NCBI GenBank assembly: GCA_002205965.3
Contig: NADL03000681.1
Coordinates: 771,747 to 835,746, forward strand
Direction: 5' to 3'
Origin: Kappaphycus alvarezii
Lineage: Eukaryota > Rhodophyta > Florideophyceae > Gigartinales > Solieriaceae
Length of the DNA: 64,000 nt
The position numbers and the translations under genes were made by a program. Shown one piece after another: positions 21,384 to 31,692 of this stretch (positions within the stretch are counted from its first letter, which is position 1; every line of letters begins with the position of its first letter). The notes beneath the pieces were generated by a model that was given only the letters and a program-made list of their open reading frames with translations, had not been told where the DNA came from and searched no databases.

Positions 21384-22271
21384 CTAATTGCTTTCGTTCT
21401 GTGACGCTTGTGCCTGGCTGGCAAGGAAGGCTGTCTCGCCGACCTGAGCAAAAGAAGAGGGGTTGACGAATGAAGGAGAGAAGCGAAGATCGTCAACAAT
21501 TCGCGGCATTGCTGAAAAGATCGTTTGAGCACGTCTCAAACGAGCCTCTGTGTCTGCAGCGGCACGGCGCATGAGCTCAACCTGGTGCTCATTTTCGATT
21601 GCGCGAGTACGCCACATGGCCAACTCGGCCTCGGCCCTGTCGACCTGGACACGAAGACGAGTATCCTCTCTGGGCTTTTGTAAGTCTCGCAGACGAGTTA
21701 GTTGGGCTCGACGCAAGACTATTTCGTACACTTTTGAAGCATGGCTGGACTTTTGTTGTTGAACAAACGCCTCTTGTATTCTGGTCATTTGTTAAGCTTC
21801 TGTCCAAAGTGGCCGAGCCGTTTGATGGAAGCATGACTGCTGCGCGATCCTCAACAGATGTGGTCCGTACTTTGCGATCCAGTTCATCGTCTCGAAAGCG
21901 CTTGTACTCCTCTCTTGCCTCAGTTGCAAGCTTGATGCAATCTTCTTCTGCCGGAGTTCGAGTTGTGGGACTCTCCGTAACGAGGTCGTGGAGATTGCAA
22001 AAATCATCGGCAAATTCTGTGGCGCTTGGAACTTCAAGATCCTTGGATTTGCGCTTGAAGCGGCAAAGCAGCAGAGGCTGAGTCGGGTTGGCAGGAGAAA
22101 CAACGGGCTGGATTTCCTGGATGCCTGCAGGTGTGTTGCAGTAGACGGACCTACCAGAGGCGGCTGCGGAGCAGGGTCAGCAGGAGCCGGTGTACCGCGG
22201 ATTGGAAAAGTAGGCATCGACGAAGAATCGGCAGTCGGGGTCGGCTGCACCTCACGCTTTGTCGGATGCAT
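21384..22271 (-). CDS. Unrecognised coiled-coil protein
   Basis: No family recognised. The proposed start at 22271 gives MHPTKREVQPTPTADSSSMP, then a proline-rich segment. After a shift near 22090 comes KRKSKDLEVPSATEFADDF and a charged helical region (EAREEYKRFRDDELDRKVR). After another shift near 21810 comes MTRIQEAFVQQQKSSHASKV and a long amphipathic helix with heptad-like hydrophobics (VDRAEAELAMWRTRAIENEH). It ends at TAG 21384. The three blocks follow each other on one strand with normal codon use, which supports a real gene broken by indels. Size (~290 residues) and helical content would suit a kinetochore, spindle or scaffold protein, but that is speculation. The frame upstream of 22271 stays open to 22872, so the start may be further out. 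Confidence 0.55.
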
Positions 22272-23589
22272 TCTTAGTGTGAATGTTAGATCTGCGGAGA
22301 TAGGGTAGGAAAATGGGTTGAAAGAGGTGAATAGGACGCCCGAGGAAGACGGACGTTTGATTTGATAAAATGCACCGTTGAGCAAGTGTGCGAATGATGA
22401 AAGAGAAAGGTTCTCCTTCGTGTTGTGGTAGGGTGGGAAGTGGAGAGGGAGAGAGAGAGAAGAGAGAGGTGTGTAGGAGGGGTAAGGTTGAGTGAAAGGA
22501 TAGGTGTGAGGGTAAAGGCAACGGCTGTGGGTGAACGAGGGTGAGAGTGAAGGTTTGAGAGTGCTTGATGGTTGTGTATATGGGTGAAGAGGGGGGGTCA
22601 GCGGTGGGGAGAAGTGGCGTAGGGTGGGTTGATAAAGGGTTTGGATGATGGCGGTTGGCGGTCGTGTGTTCGGCTGATGTTGGGTGCGGAGGGGCGATTG
22701 TGATGGTGTGACGGGGTAGGGCTCTGCAATACGGCGGATTTTTCGGGAGGTTTTCGGGCGGTGAGGTAGACGAGGGCGCGAGGAACGGCGGATAGACGGT
22801 AGAGCGTGACAGGTTGAGACCAGAAAGAATCATTTTGGAGCACGTGGGAGGGGCCAGTTTGCCCTGAGACATTTGACGGTGAAAAATACATATATTTTCG
22901 ACCTGTTTTTCCTTTTTTTTTCAAAAAAACACTGCCATCTGTGCTGACGGCCTCGTGAAATGCGTTTTCAGGGCTATTTGTTGACCTGGGAAGCGGGAGA
23001 GGTTGTACTTTGCATGGCAGGCCTCCTATTAATGGCATGTCTCCCATTGCCCGGTTACTTGGTCCAAATAGCTATTTTTATTTTTTAATTTATGTACAGT
23101 ACAGTTGCACGAGATCTGGAAAGAGCTCATAATGTTCAGTCTGGTTTGATTTTTCCAATTTTTTTTTCTTGAATGCGCCATACGCCGACGTGGCCGGTTG
23201 GCCCAGCTGGTTGCCCTCGTATCGTGGTATCCCGTAACCGCCCAATCTCGTACAGTAGCCGCGACAGAGATCCGAGGCAGACACCGCCACGTTGGACCAC
23301 TCATAGGCCCCCGATGACACTTTGGTATCCTTATGCACCCCTCAGTTTCATACATCGCTCAATTTCGCATGCGTACAATCCGCAGCCTTCCACCCGTCAA
23401 CGACTACACCTGCACTAATACCCAGTCTACACACATGCCGCCGTTGCACTGATGCCCAGTCCACCACATTCCACTGGCCTCCAACGACTGGAATTGTCCA
23501 CCAATAAACATTTGGAACGACCAGGTCCAATGCCATCCAGCGACTGTAACCGTGCACAAATCAACCACTGGAACGGCTGGCCGATGTCA
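22272..23589. other. Intergenic, nothing certain
   Basis: An open minus-strand frame (22252-22872) is rich in S, T, P and H and shows no motif. It may be 5' UTR or an upstream exon of the coiled-coil gene. GTACAGTACAG occurs near 23095. No RNA gene seen. Confidence 0.35.
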
Positions 23590-26210
23590 GGGGGATGAAA
23601 ATTTTGAATTTCAAATCGATTTCTTTAGTTAAACATATGCCTGTGCGGCGCCATACCTGGCCAAAACCAGTGCGCCACTCTACTTGTGCTACTGTACTCT
23701 ACCCTGCTTGCTTGTCAGGAAATTGCTGCCGTTATCGATACTGCGCCAATCTCAACTGTACAGTACTGTATGATATTTTATTGCATTAAATATCACTTGA
23801 CGAACTTCAACAATCTTAGCTTACACTGTCAGCTAGGCTTGTATGCCTCTTATAATACATGAAGTAAACATGATTATATATTAAGTATCACTATATTGCT
23901 CTAGCTACAGTAAGAGCTAACAGGATGGTCCACGTCGTCCACGTGCAGGGACATGCGCGAGAAAATAGCTTGCGCAACTGACGACCAGGTAGTGCAACTG
24001 ATGCGACTCAACACGCGCTTGCGGATCACTCCGACAGGGGTGCCGAACTTCTCCGCAATACGCGGCAGAAGACCCTCTATGAAGAGGAACTGTACAATCA
24101 GCAATAAAATTTATTTTTCGGCGAAACGACGACCGTGACCTCTTTCCGCCCAGAACGAGAACCCCGCCCCGCATTCCCCCACGAAACCGAAAAGAAAAAT
24201 TCAAAACATTGAACCCGTCTGCAGCCGATCGACCACTTTGGGCGATCTGACGCCGTTTCAACACTGCTCCGTCCTCTAATGCAAATCCACACCAACGTGT
24301 ATTTTCCGGCGTCGTCGCATTCCTTGGGGTCACGGAACGTCGTGACCTCTTCCCCGAAACGAAAAACGAAGCATACAAAAATTTGAACCGGTCCCCAGCC
24401 GATCAACCACTCCGGTCATCGCAACCGCCGAAGCCGCCGTCTCTTTCAATTCTGGTTGGTTGAGCGCTCGGGCCGCTTTGCCATCCTGTCCAACCCAGCC
24501 GCGCCCAAAACGTGAGGTCGTCTCTCAACGTGAGCACGGCTGGGTCGTACACCGGCGGCTCGACGGCAGTGGACTCGTAAATCTCCGAATTTTCTTCTGT
24601 TTTCGGAGAATCCCTTTTTTCGAGTTGCACGACGTCGGGAAACATCCAAAGCATCAGCATTCGATGTGCGCCGGCACTTTAATTTTTGGGGCTGAGTGCA
24701 GTCGACGGTTCAACTGCGGCCGCTGAGCATCTCGCGGCATTCTGGAGGGGGCTATACCTGGGGCCGTATATTAAGGGATGAATTGTGATCGTAGTTTGAT
24801 TACCACGACATGGTCAGTACAATTATGCAGCGCTGAGCAAAGCTTTAACGTATGAAAAGGGCAGAAAGGACAGATAGGAGATGCGTGAAATCAATCTTGC
24901 GGGTGGAAGAAAGCCGTTGGGTAGTTGATCCTGGATATGAAAACGGGAAACAGGCAAATCAATGTAATGGAACGCAGGTCAACACGTGTGCTACCGGGTC
25001 GTGTGTGGACCACTGCAACCACAAAACTGTCGCCACTGGCCAAAGGATCGATGATTTCGCGGCAAGGTGCGTGCAGAGGCCTATGTCCGTAGAGAACAAG
25101 AGCATGATCCATCGTGGCACAGGAGAGAAGACTAGCAAGATCAGACGCGGGACAACAAATCTTGCTCGTTTGGACACAAGGAAAATCATACGTCTTTGCA
25201 TCATTGCTGCCGTCTAAACGTCTGTTCGATCTACGGGTATGGCGAGCGTGTGAGTATCCGCCCAAAAAAAGGGTGGAATTTTTGCACACGATGTCGATGT
25301 TCCATATCGTTCCGTACCACTACGTACAATTTGCAAATTGCTTGCTTCGTGCACTCCATCACCCTTCACTGACAATCCTCCACTACGCTCGCCAAACTGC
25401 CGTGACTCGTCAACAAAGTGATCGAAGGAAAGGATGCGTGAGTGTGTTTCCGTGCGGCGCCCAATGTCCCGGAGGACACGCGGTACGTCTCAATCTTTTT
25501 TTCTAATTCCCCGGATCAACCTATTCTAACTCGACTCCACTCCATGCCCCATTGTGCTGCCTTCCCGCCACCAAAATCTCAATTTGAGCCTCTATTCGTA
25601 CCCGATACCGCAACCCGCCCCTTCAAGACCAGGTAACATGTCCCAGTCCATTCTAACCTGCCCCGCTCCTTGAACCCACCTCCGTGCCGATCAATTCCGC
25701 GCGCCCCCTTCCGAATTCCTCTTTCTCCCCCGTTCTCACCAAGCCACCCTATCATTCCCCCACCCTTTCGCGTTGTAATCATCTTCCACCCACTTCACAA
25801 CCCTCCAAACCCCCTGTATCCCTCCCACTCACCCAACTGCTCTTTCAACGAATGTGCCCCTTCACATCGCACCCCCCCGTGTTGCACCGCTGCTCCCACC
25901 ATGCCGCCTGACACCTTCCACATGCTCTTCTCAAACATCCCACACTTTATCCCACCCGTTTTGGGACGTCTGCGTTTTGGCTCATGTCTTGTGCTTGTCC
26001 CCGAGGTGCGTTGGGTTCGGTGGAAATGGAAGAAGGCAGAACATTGAAATGTCCTTGATTCGGACACGTATGGCATTCCAATGTTTTCCTCTCTCCCATT
26101 CTACCGGAATTCACGCTCCCCGTGACAGAGTGCAGAGATGTACAAACCGTTTTCGTTTTGTGTTTGTGATGTTTTGTCTTGTAAGTCTGGGTGTCGCCCC
26201 TAGGACTTGG
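23590..26210 (+). repeat. Diverged left-edge paralogue of the tandem array
   Basis: This stretch is collinear with the part of the array unit at about 33530-36750 but much less similar than the units are to each other. Alignable pieces include CTGTGCGGCGC (23640), TGAACCGGTCCCC (24383 against 34802) and GCTGAGCATCTCGCGGCATT (24723 against 35171). By eye identity is high from 24300 to 25200 and falls to perhaps 60-75% in 25240-26200. It is the expected outcome when the outermost copy of a tandem repeat escapes homogenisation. Confidence 0.8.
23775..24110. mobile_element. Possible small element bounded by 10-bp inverted repeats
   Basis: ATTTTATTGC (23775-23784) and its reverse complement GCAATAAAAT (24101-24110) flank 316 bases that interrupt the alignment of the array paralogue. 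The inside is AT-rich on the left. On the minus strand it contains a short frame with RIAEKFGTPVGVIRKRV, which looks like a helix-turn-helix. It could be a MITE-like insertion or a coincidence, and no target duplication was confirmed. Confidence 0.3.
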
Positions 26211-27485
26211 AACTGTCGCAGAGAAGAGTCGCGGTAACGTCGATCGTCGTGAAACTATCAATTGGATACTATGTAATGGGAGAGCGTAAAGCTATGGGCG
26301 TGGTTTTACGCGTGGAGAGGGCGTGATAACCTTGATGTATTTTGGAAGGGGTTTGTCAGATGGGCTCGAGAAAACATGCAGTCGAATGAGGATTGTGTGA
26401 TTGGGTTTTAGCGGGGTGGTATCTGAAGATGGTTTGTTGGTTTGAATAAGTTTCGGTCTGATTATGTCTACAATGTGTGCAATGGTGGGTGTGGCGATTC
26501 GATTTGGAGGTGTGGCAAGGGATTTTTTTAAGGGAATGTGACGGTGGAAGGGTTGGGAGTTTGGCACTTGTGAAGGAAGGTTCGTTTAAGTTGGAATGGG
26601 CCATTTCATTGAAATCAATTCCGGTCGCTCTCAAAGTACTCCCTGGCGTCTGTTTAAACGAGATGTTGTGGTGCCCAAACAATTGCGTGAGACAGAGCCA
26701 ACGTTCTCTTGTCGGGCTTGGTGCTTTGCGAGGAATATGGTCTGCCTGTATAGTTTTGTCGTGTTGGAGTGAAAATTGTTTCACAACTACTATGTAGGTT
26801 CGCGTAAGTCGATATGGATCATTGCCGTAAATAAATGCCACTGGAGGGAAAGGGGTGGTTGTCGAAGAATTTCTGAGCCTGTTGCAACTAAACGTATTCT
26901 TCCCCGCCCAGCACTGCCCAGCAGTGAAGAATCCTGTGCGCCGCGAATGCTGTTCTGATTTCTGTCAACATCTCAAGACTTTCATCAAAGTCCGTCAGCG
27001 CTCATCCCCCAGCTTGAATTGCTACAGCGCTCCCGAGGACGCACAAGGAGCGATAATTTGTTGAATTTTTTTAATATTTAGTGCAAATGACTGTACAGTA
27101 TCATGGCTTTCGATATATACGGGTCTGCCGGTCCCGGTGCCGAACGAGGTCTGTCCAGAATTGCTGAGTATATCGCACTACGTAAAGGCAGTAGTCCTGC
27201 CTTCGAGCGCGATCGCTTGTTCACGATTATCAGTTCGCTCGTACAACAACGAACTTCTGTCGCGATCAACCGACGACTACTCGACCGTTCCTGGCTCGGA
27301 TAGATTTTTCCCCTTTTGAGGGCCGCTAGACCCCCTTTTCTGCTTGGTAAAGTCTTCTTCTTCTTCTTCTTCATTCAATCCACATAGAGACAGTGCCACG
27401 TGGCTGACATGTCTCGTCTGGATAGCTGCAGTATCAGGCAAGTAGGCGGACCAGTACAGTAGAGGGGACAGTGGCAAAGACTGGT
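26211..27485. other. Unit segment before the DIRS-type element (unit 1 example)
   Basis: About 1.27 kb, repeated at 36750 and 47335, with no convincing gene. It contains GACTGTACAGTATC near 27090 and a CTT trinucleotide run at about 27353-27373 that is one repeat shorter in unit 3. The long antisense frame at 26356-26841 has no motif. This region may hold the element's outer leader. Confidence 0.4.
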
Positions 27486-27667
27486 AATTCGCGTGGTGTA
27501 CACGTGTGTATATTGGTGAAGATATTTCTGGAAGTAGCGAGCCAATGGCCGAGCGTTCCCTTGACCTGGGAGATCACTGGCCTGGCGGGCTGGCTTTGCA
27601 AAGGCCTTATAAGGCCTTGTCACTCGATCTACCGAGAAGGGCTCTGGTCTGGCATGTCTATTTCTCT
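27486..27667 (+). repeat. Left direct repeat/promoter of the DIRS-type element, unit 1
   Basis: This is a 28-base block (TTCGCGTGGTGTACACGTGT...) joined to a 156-base block starting ATTGGTGAAG and ending TCTATTTCTCT. The 28-base part recurs at 30799 and the 156-base part at 31538-31692. CCTTATAAGG near 27604 is a plausible TATA element. ORF1 starts 78 bases downstream. Equivalents: 38052-38233 and 48634-48815. Confidence 0.8.
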
Positions 27668-27744
27668 GTAGGCAGAGAAATTCCCCCAAAGAGATCAGGG
27701 CGGTGACATCTTCTAGAGGGCACAAACAGAGTGTCTACGAGGCG

Positions 27745-28174
27745 ATGGCGGACGACAACGTCAACGATGGAAGCCAAGGAGCTGGGGCCGCCGGCGCGGG
27801 AGAACCAGCGGCTTTGTTGAGGGCTGCATGGGTCAGTCTCAAACCGAGGTGCCGAGATTTTGGTCAAGTCGTTACGAAACTGAAGACTGAAAATTGCGGA
27901 AATGTCAGTGAAGGCGGTTGTAGAGGCGCTATGTATGAGGGCTCAATACTTTAGGGACATCACTGAGCAGGGAGTGGAGACTGCTAGGCAGATGGCGTTG
28001 TCGGTTGAACAAGGATATGATGCAGTGTTCTCAGAGTCGTACCGAAGCGCAAAAGAGGCCTTGACTACGAAGTTGGAGGTTGAAGCGGCCAAGCAGTTAG
28101 CCAAGACGCGACTCGAGAGGGCGAAAGGCCATAGTAGTGGAAGCGGCCCGGCGTCGGCCGCCGATGATGAGTGA
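27745..28174 (+). CDS. ORF1 (Gag-like) of the DIRS-type element, unit 1
   Basis: It starts MADDNVNDGSQGAGAAGAGE and is followed by a helical, charged region (SVEQGYDAVFSESYRSAKEA) ending SGPASAADDE before TGA. The frame changes near 27900, where the same shift is present in all units, so it may be an old mutation or a programmed event. I see no zinc knuckle. By position it corresponds to the Gag-like ORF1 of DIRS elements, but no sequence signature proves it. Confidence 0.5.
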
Positions 28175-28251
28175 TGCCAAGAATGAAGCTTGGGGAATAA
28201 GAAGCCAAGAGGCACGTCGGAGAACATGCTCTGTGACGGGGGACGGCGCGC

Positions 28252-30124
28252 ATGGCCGAAGCATGGGGGTCGGAATTGGGAGCGTCGCAGTACGTGGTGA
28301 GGGCAATCAAGTTTGGCATAAGCAATATGCCGGATGTGCTGTTCACCGATGGACTTGTATTGGAAGATGTCCCCCAGACGGAGGAAGACAAGGAGTACGC
28401 AAGGAAAGATCTGGAAAAGGGAGTTGTGCAGGGACTCTACGAGGAAGTCAGTAGGAAGTACGTGAAGAGGGCGGTCAGAGAGGGAAAGATGGTGGCGTCG
28501 TCTTTCACCGTATGGCAAGGAGAAGGAATTGCGAGGAAGGAGAGGTTCGTGGTAAACTTCAGCAGGCAGAGCAAGCATTGAGAAGAGGAAGTGTGAGAAT
28601 GGAGACACTGCAGGAATTTGCGATGGAGATGGAAAGGGGAGACGCATTGATGTCGTGGGATATGAAAGATGGGTATAGACACTTCCAGCTCCACCCGGAC
28701 GTGTGAGACTATTTTTTATTTCATTATCATCGACATTTTTATCGTTGTATCGCACTGCCGATCGAATGGAAGGGGTCGGCCCTATGGTTCGTCAGGTTTC
28801 TGCGACCATTCGTGCAGCCCCTGCGGGAACGTCTGCACTACCGAGTCCTCCCATACATCGACGATTTTCTCCTCGCGCCGTCTCCGCCCGGCCGGGCAGC
28901 TACGAAGGAGGATTGTGCAAGAGTGAGGACAGTGTTGGATGGCTTGTTCCGAAGGCTTTGTATCGTTTGCTATCCGGAGAAGGGGACCTGGGAGGGGTCA
29001 AGGCAGTTGGAGCATCTAGGGGTGTGGGTGGATACCGAGGCAATGAGAGTGTATGTGGCGGACCGGAAGGTGGGCAAGGTTCGGAAAATGGCACGGAGGC
29101 TGGTAGCGTTGGCGCAACGGAACCACCGTTTGGTTCCATACAAGTTGCTCAGTCGTTTCTGTGGAGTCTGTGTGTCCCTCACCCTCGCCCTCCCTATGGC
29201 TCGCTTTTATACTCGCTCGTTGTACTTCGACATGTTCATAGCGGAGCGGCGGCTTGCGGACCGAGAGGAGAGAGGGCACCAGGACAGAGTAAAATCGGGG
29301 TTCGTACGCAGGGAAAAAGGGTCTGCACGCAGAGAGAGGAAGGAACTGGAGGGCACAAGGGTGCGGCTGTGTCGCCGGTCCCTCCGCGACTTGGCTTACC
29401 GGCGTTCGTTGACCGGGGGCGAGGGAATGGATTTGGTGCGTCTGACGCCGGACATGACAATGCACAGCGACGCTGCGGACGTAGGATATGAAGGTATCCT
29501 GGGTTACGACGAGGAAGGGGGGTTGCCGGGTTTTTGGGAGGGTCAAGTTTTCTGGGGGACGAGCGACCGCGCGGAACCGATTACTTTGCTTTACTTTTCG
29601 GAACTGCGAGCCTTTGGCTCCTGCTCCATCGACACTTCCCTGCATACGTGTCCAACTCCCGCGTTCGCCGTCTCCTGGTACACGAGGACATCCAAGCAGT
29701 GGTTTGCGTGCTCAACGCGATGGTTTCGGCGTCTCGGCCGATGATAGCCGAGTTGAGGAAGCTGGAGGTGTTAATGAGGCGCTAGGGATTCATATAGAAG
29801 CGAGAGGGATCCCCTCGGCGGTAAATCGCTTTGCCGAGCATTGTCGAGACGTGGGACCCCAGGACGCACGAATGACGAACAGCTTGGTGAAGACGATACA
29901 AGAGGAGTATGGACTGGACGAAGTCGTTTTTCGGAATCGACCGCTGGGAAGAGGAAGGCAGCTCGAGAGAAGTTTTTGCAGACGCAGATGGAGGAAGATT
30001 GGGGGGAAGAGCGCGCGCGACTATGGAATCCGCCGTTCGATATGCTGCCACTAGTGGTTCGGAAGCTAAAAGTGGAGATGGACAAGGAGTGGTGATCGCT
30101 CCTCTTTGGCCTGCTCAAGCTTGA
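28252..30124 (+). pseudogene. Reverse transcriptase-RNase H of the DIRS-type element, unit 1
   Basis: RT motifs: YVVRAIKFGI (28285), ERFVVNFSRQSKH (28540), SWDMKDGYRHFQLHP (28655), the catalytic YIDD (28854-28865) and LEHLGVWVD (29010). RNase H acidic positions: MHSDAADVGYEG (29461), FSELRAFG (29596), VHEDIQAV (29680) and NRFA (29825). A 1-nt loss near 28578 and a TGA at 28704-28706, where related proteins have a charged residue after HPDV, are both shared with units 2 and 3. Additional indels (29630, 29780, 29838-29960) are private to this copy and may be sequencing errors. Confidence 0.82.
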
Positions 30125-30636
30125 TTCGCGCGCTTGCGCGCGCTCAGCTCACGCATGACCGATTTGGGGAGCGAGCACAGTATGCTCGAGGGAGAACGAC
30201 ACATCAACGACAGGTGGCAGATGGTCGTGGCGGAGATAAATTGCGGACGGAGTGGGAACAAGGGATAAGGGGAGTAGTTCTCGCGCGAACTGACGCTAGT
30301 ACAAGACGAGGCAATGAGGGAGGTTCAGGAGAGGAGGCAGCGTCTCTATTGGCACAGTACGGGTGGGCAGAGAGCACGTGGCGGAGTCGCTCAAGCCAGC
30401 TCCAACGCTGGCTCGCCTTCTGCGACGAGGAGGGCCGTGATGCTCTACCGGCGGGGACGGGGACGTGCTGGCGTATATTCAGTACCTGTCTTCGGAAGGC
30501 AAGGTCGGGCCGCAATCGGCACGACAGTATGTGACTACTATATCGCGGTGTCATGAAGACGCAGGCTACCGCTCTCCCACCAGAACGCGACTTGCTTCTG
30601 GACTCCTGGCAGCGTATGAGAAGAAGATGGACCGTG
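30125..30636 (+). pseudogene. N-terminal (core-binding) domain of a tyrosine recombinase, unit 1
   Basis: From about 30328 the frame reads EEAASLLAQYGWAESTWRSR, then RWLAFCDEEGRDALPA and, after a 1-nt shift near 30464, VLAYIQYLSSEGKVG and ending AAYEKKMDR (30634). This is the SAM-like core-binding fold that precedes the catalytic domain in DIRS recombinases. The R...HxxR...Y catalytic domain should follow but does not. Downstream DNA is TAC/GT-rich and non-coding. Confidence 0.72.
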
Positions 30637-31537
30637 TTTCAGGTTTCGCAGCGCATGGATTGGAAGTCAGAGGGTATGTTTCAGGTTTATTTCGATGGTA
30701 CTATCGAGGTCACCCCAGCCTCTTCGTGGTTTTTCGCTCACCTTGCACGAGTGGGTTAGTGCAGTGCGCGTCTCCGGGGAGTCTGGGACCTTTGGACCTT
30801 CGCGTGGTGTACACGTGTGTATATTGTGTTGGCTGTGAACCTTGTGCTGTCACTGAAAACCAAAGTGCAGGGGAGCATGGAGGGTGCCGTTTGGAAAGCG
30901 CATATGCGCCTCATCTCAAACTCATCGTGAAACGGGCTTCTGGTTGGCTACTGCAAATGCTCATATGCAACGTGGTACGTACAAGTGTTGTGGCTCTAGT
31001 GGGTTCTGGCGTACACGTGTGCAGCTAGTACATATGGCTATGCTGTACAGTACGGCTGTGCAGTACAGAGTGGACAGGTATGTACGTGTACATACAGTAC
31101 AGGTTGATGGGTGTTGATGCACTATGGTGATGAGTCAAGTACAGTGGTGGCGGTTACAGTAGTTGCGTGTATACATGTCGTTGCATGTGTAAGAGCTGTG
31201 TTGTGAATTTGGGAACGTGTAGTGATTGTGTGTTTACGTGCAGTTGGTGAGTTAGTGTATACACATGATAACGTGATGTAAGGTTGTGCACTGTTGTGCA
31301 CTGTTAGTTGTAAGCTGGCATGAGTCTGTGCCAGTGTTACTATGTCATGTCTTGTGATGATTGGTAGTATTGAGTGTTCCGCTCAGATGGCTAGGGTTTA
31401 GTTAGAGTAAGAGTTGTGTGCGAGTGTGGCGAAATAGTTCTATATAAGTTGCGACTTGAGCACCTCCAAGTAAAATCTGGCCAGAGCTGGCGAACTTCCT
31501 TTCGTTTCCCCCACCTTCCTTATCCAACCTCTATCAT
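30637..31537. other. Non-coding GT/TAC-rich segment between recombinase stub and right repeat, unit 1
   Basis: It contains the second copy of the 28-base leader block (30799-30826) and a dense set of TGTAC, GTACAG and ATACACATG words around 30990-31280. No catalytic recombinase domain is found in any frame. Identical segments occur in the other units. Confidence 0.6.
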
Positions 31538-31692
31538 ATTGGTGAAGGTATTACTGGAAGTAGCGAGCCAATGGCCGAGCGTTCCCTTGACCTGGAGACC
31601 ACTGGCCTGGCGGGCTGGCTTTGCAAAGGCCTTATAAGGTCTGATCACTCGATCTACCGAGGATGGCTCTTCTCTGGCATGTCTATTTCTCT
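31538..31692 (+). repeat. Right direct repeat of the DIRS-type element, unit 1
   Basis: Second copy of the 156-base block, about 93% identical by eye to 27512-27667, including the CCTTATAAGG box and the closing TCTATTTCTCT. Equivalents: 42112-42267 and 52696-52851. Confidence 0.8.

Larger units (their letters stand above)
27486..31692 (+). mobile_element. DIRS-type (tyrosine-recombinase) retrotransposon, unit 1, defective
   Basis: The order is left direct repeat, ORF1, RT, RNase H, recombinase N-terminal domain, then a right direct repeat split by about 710 bases. There is no DDE integrase and no aspartic protease. An RNase H joined to a tyrosine-recombinase-type domain is the hallmark of the DIRS order. 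The RT is interrupted by a frameshift and a stop shared with the other units, and the recombinase lacks its catalytic half, so this copy cannot act alone. Confidence 0.82.

Noticed and set aside
27943..28755. 270-codon minus-strand ORF, repeated in each array unit
   Set aside because: It is exactly antisense to ORF1/RT and shows no domain; a shadow of GC-rich coding DNA.
28703..29491. 262-codon plus-strand ORF overlapping the RT palm
   Set aside because: It runs out of frame with the YIDD and RNase H motifs and is compositionally a shadow.
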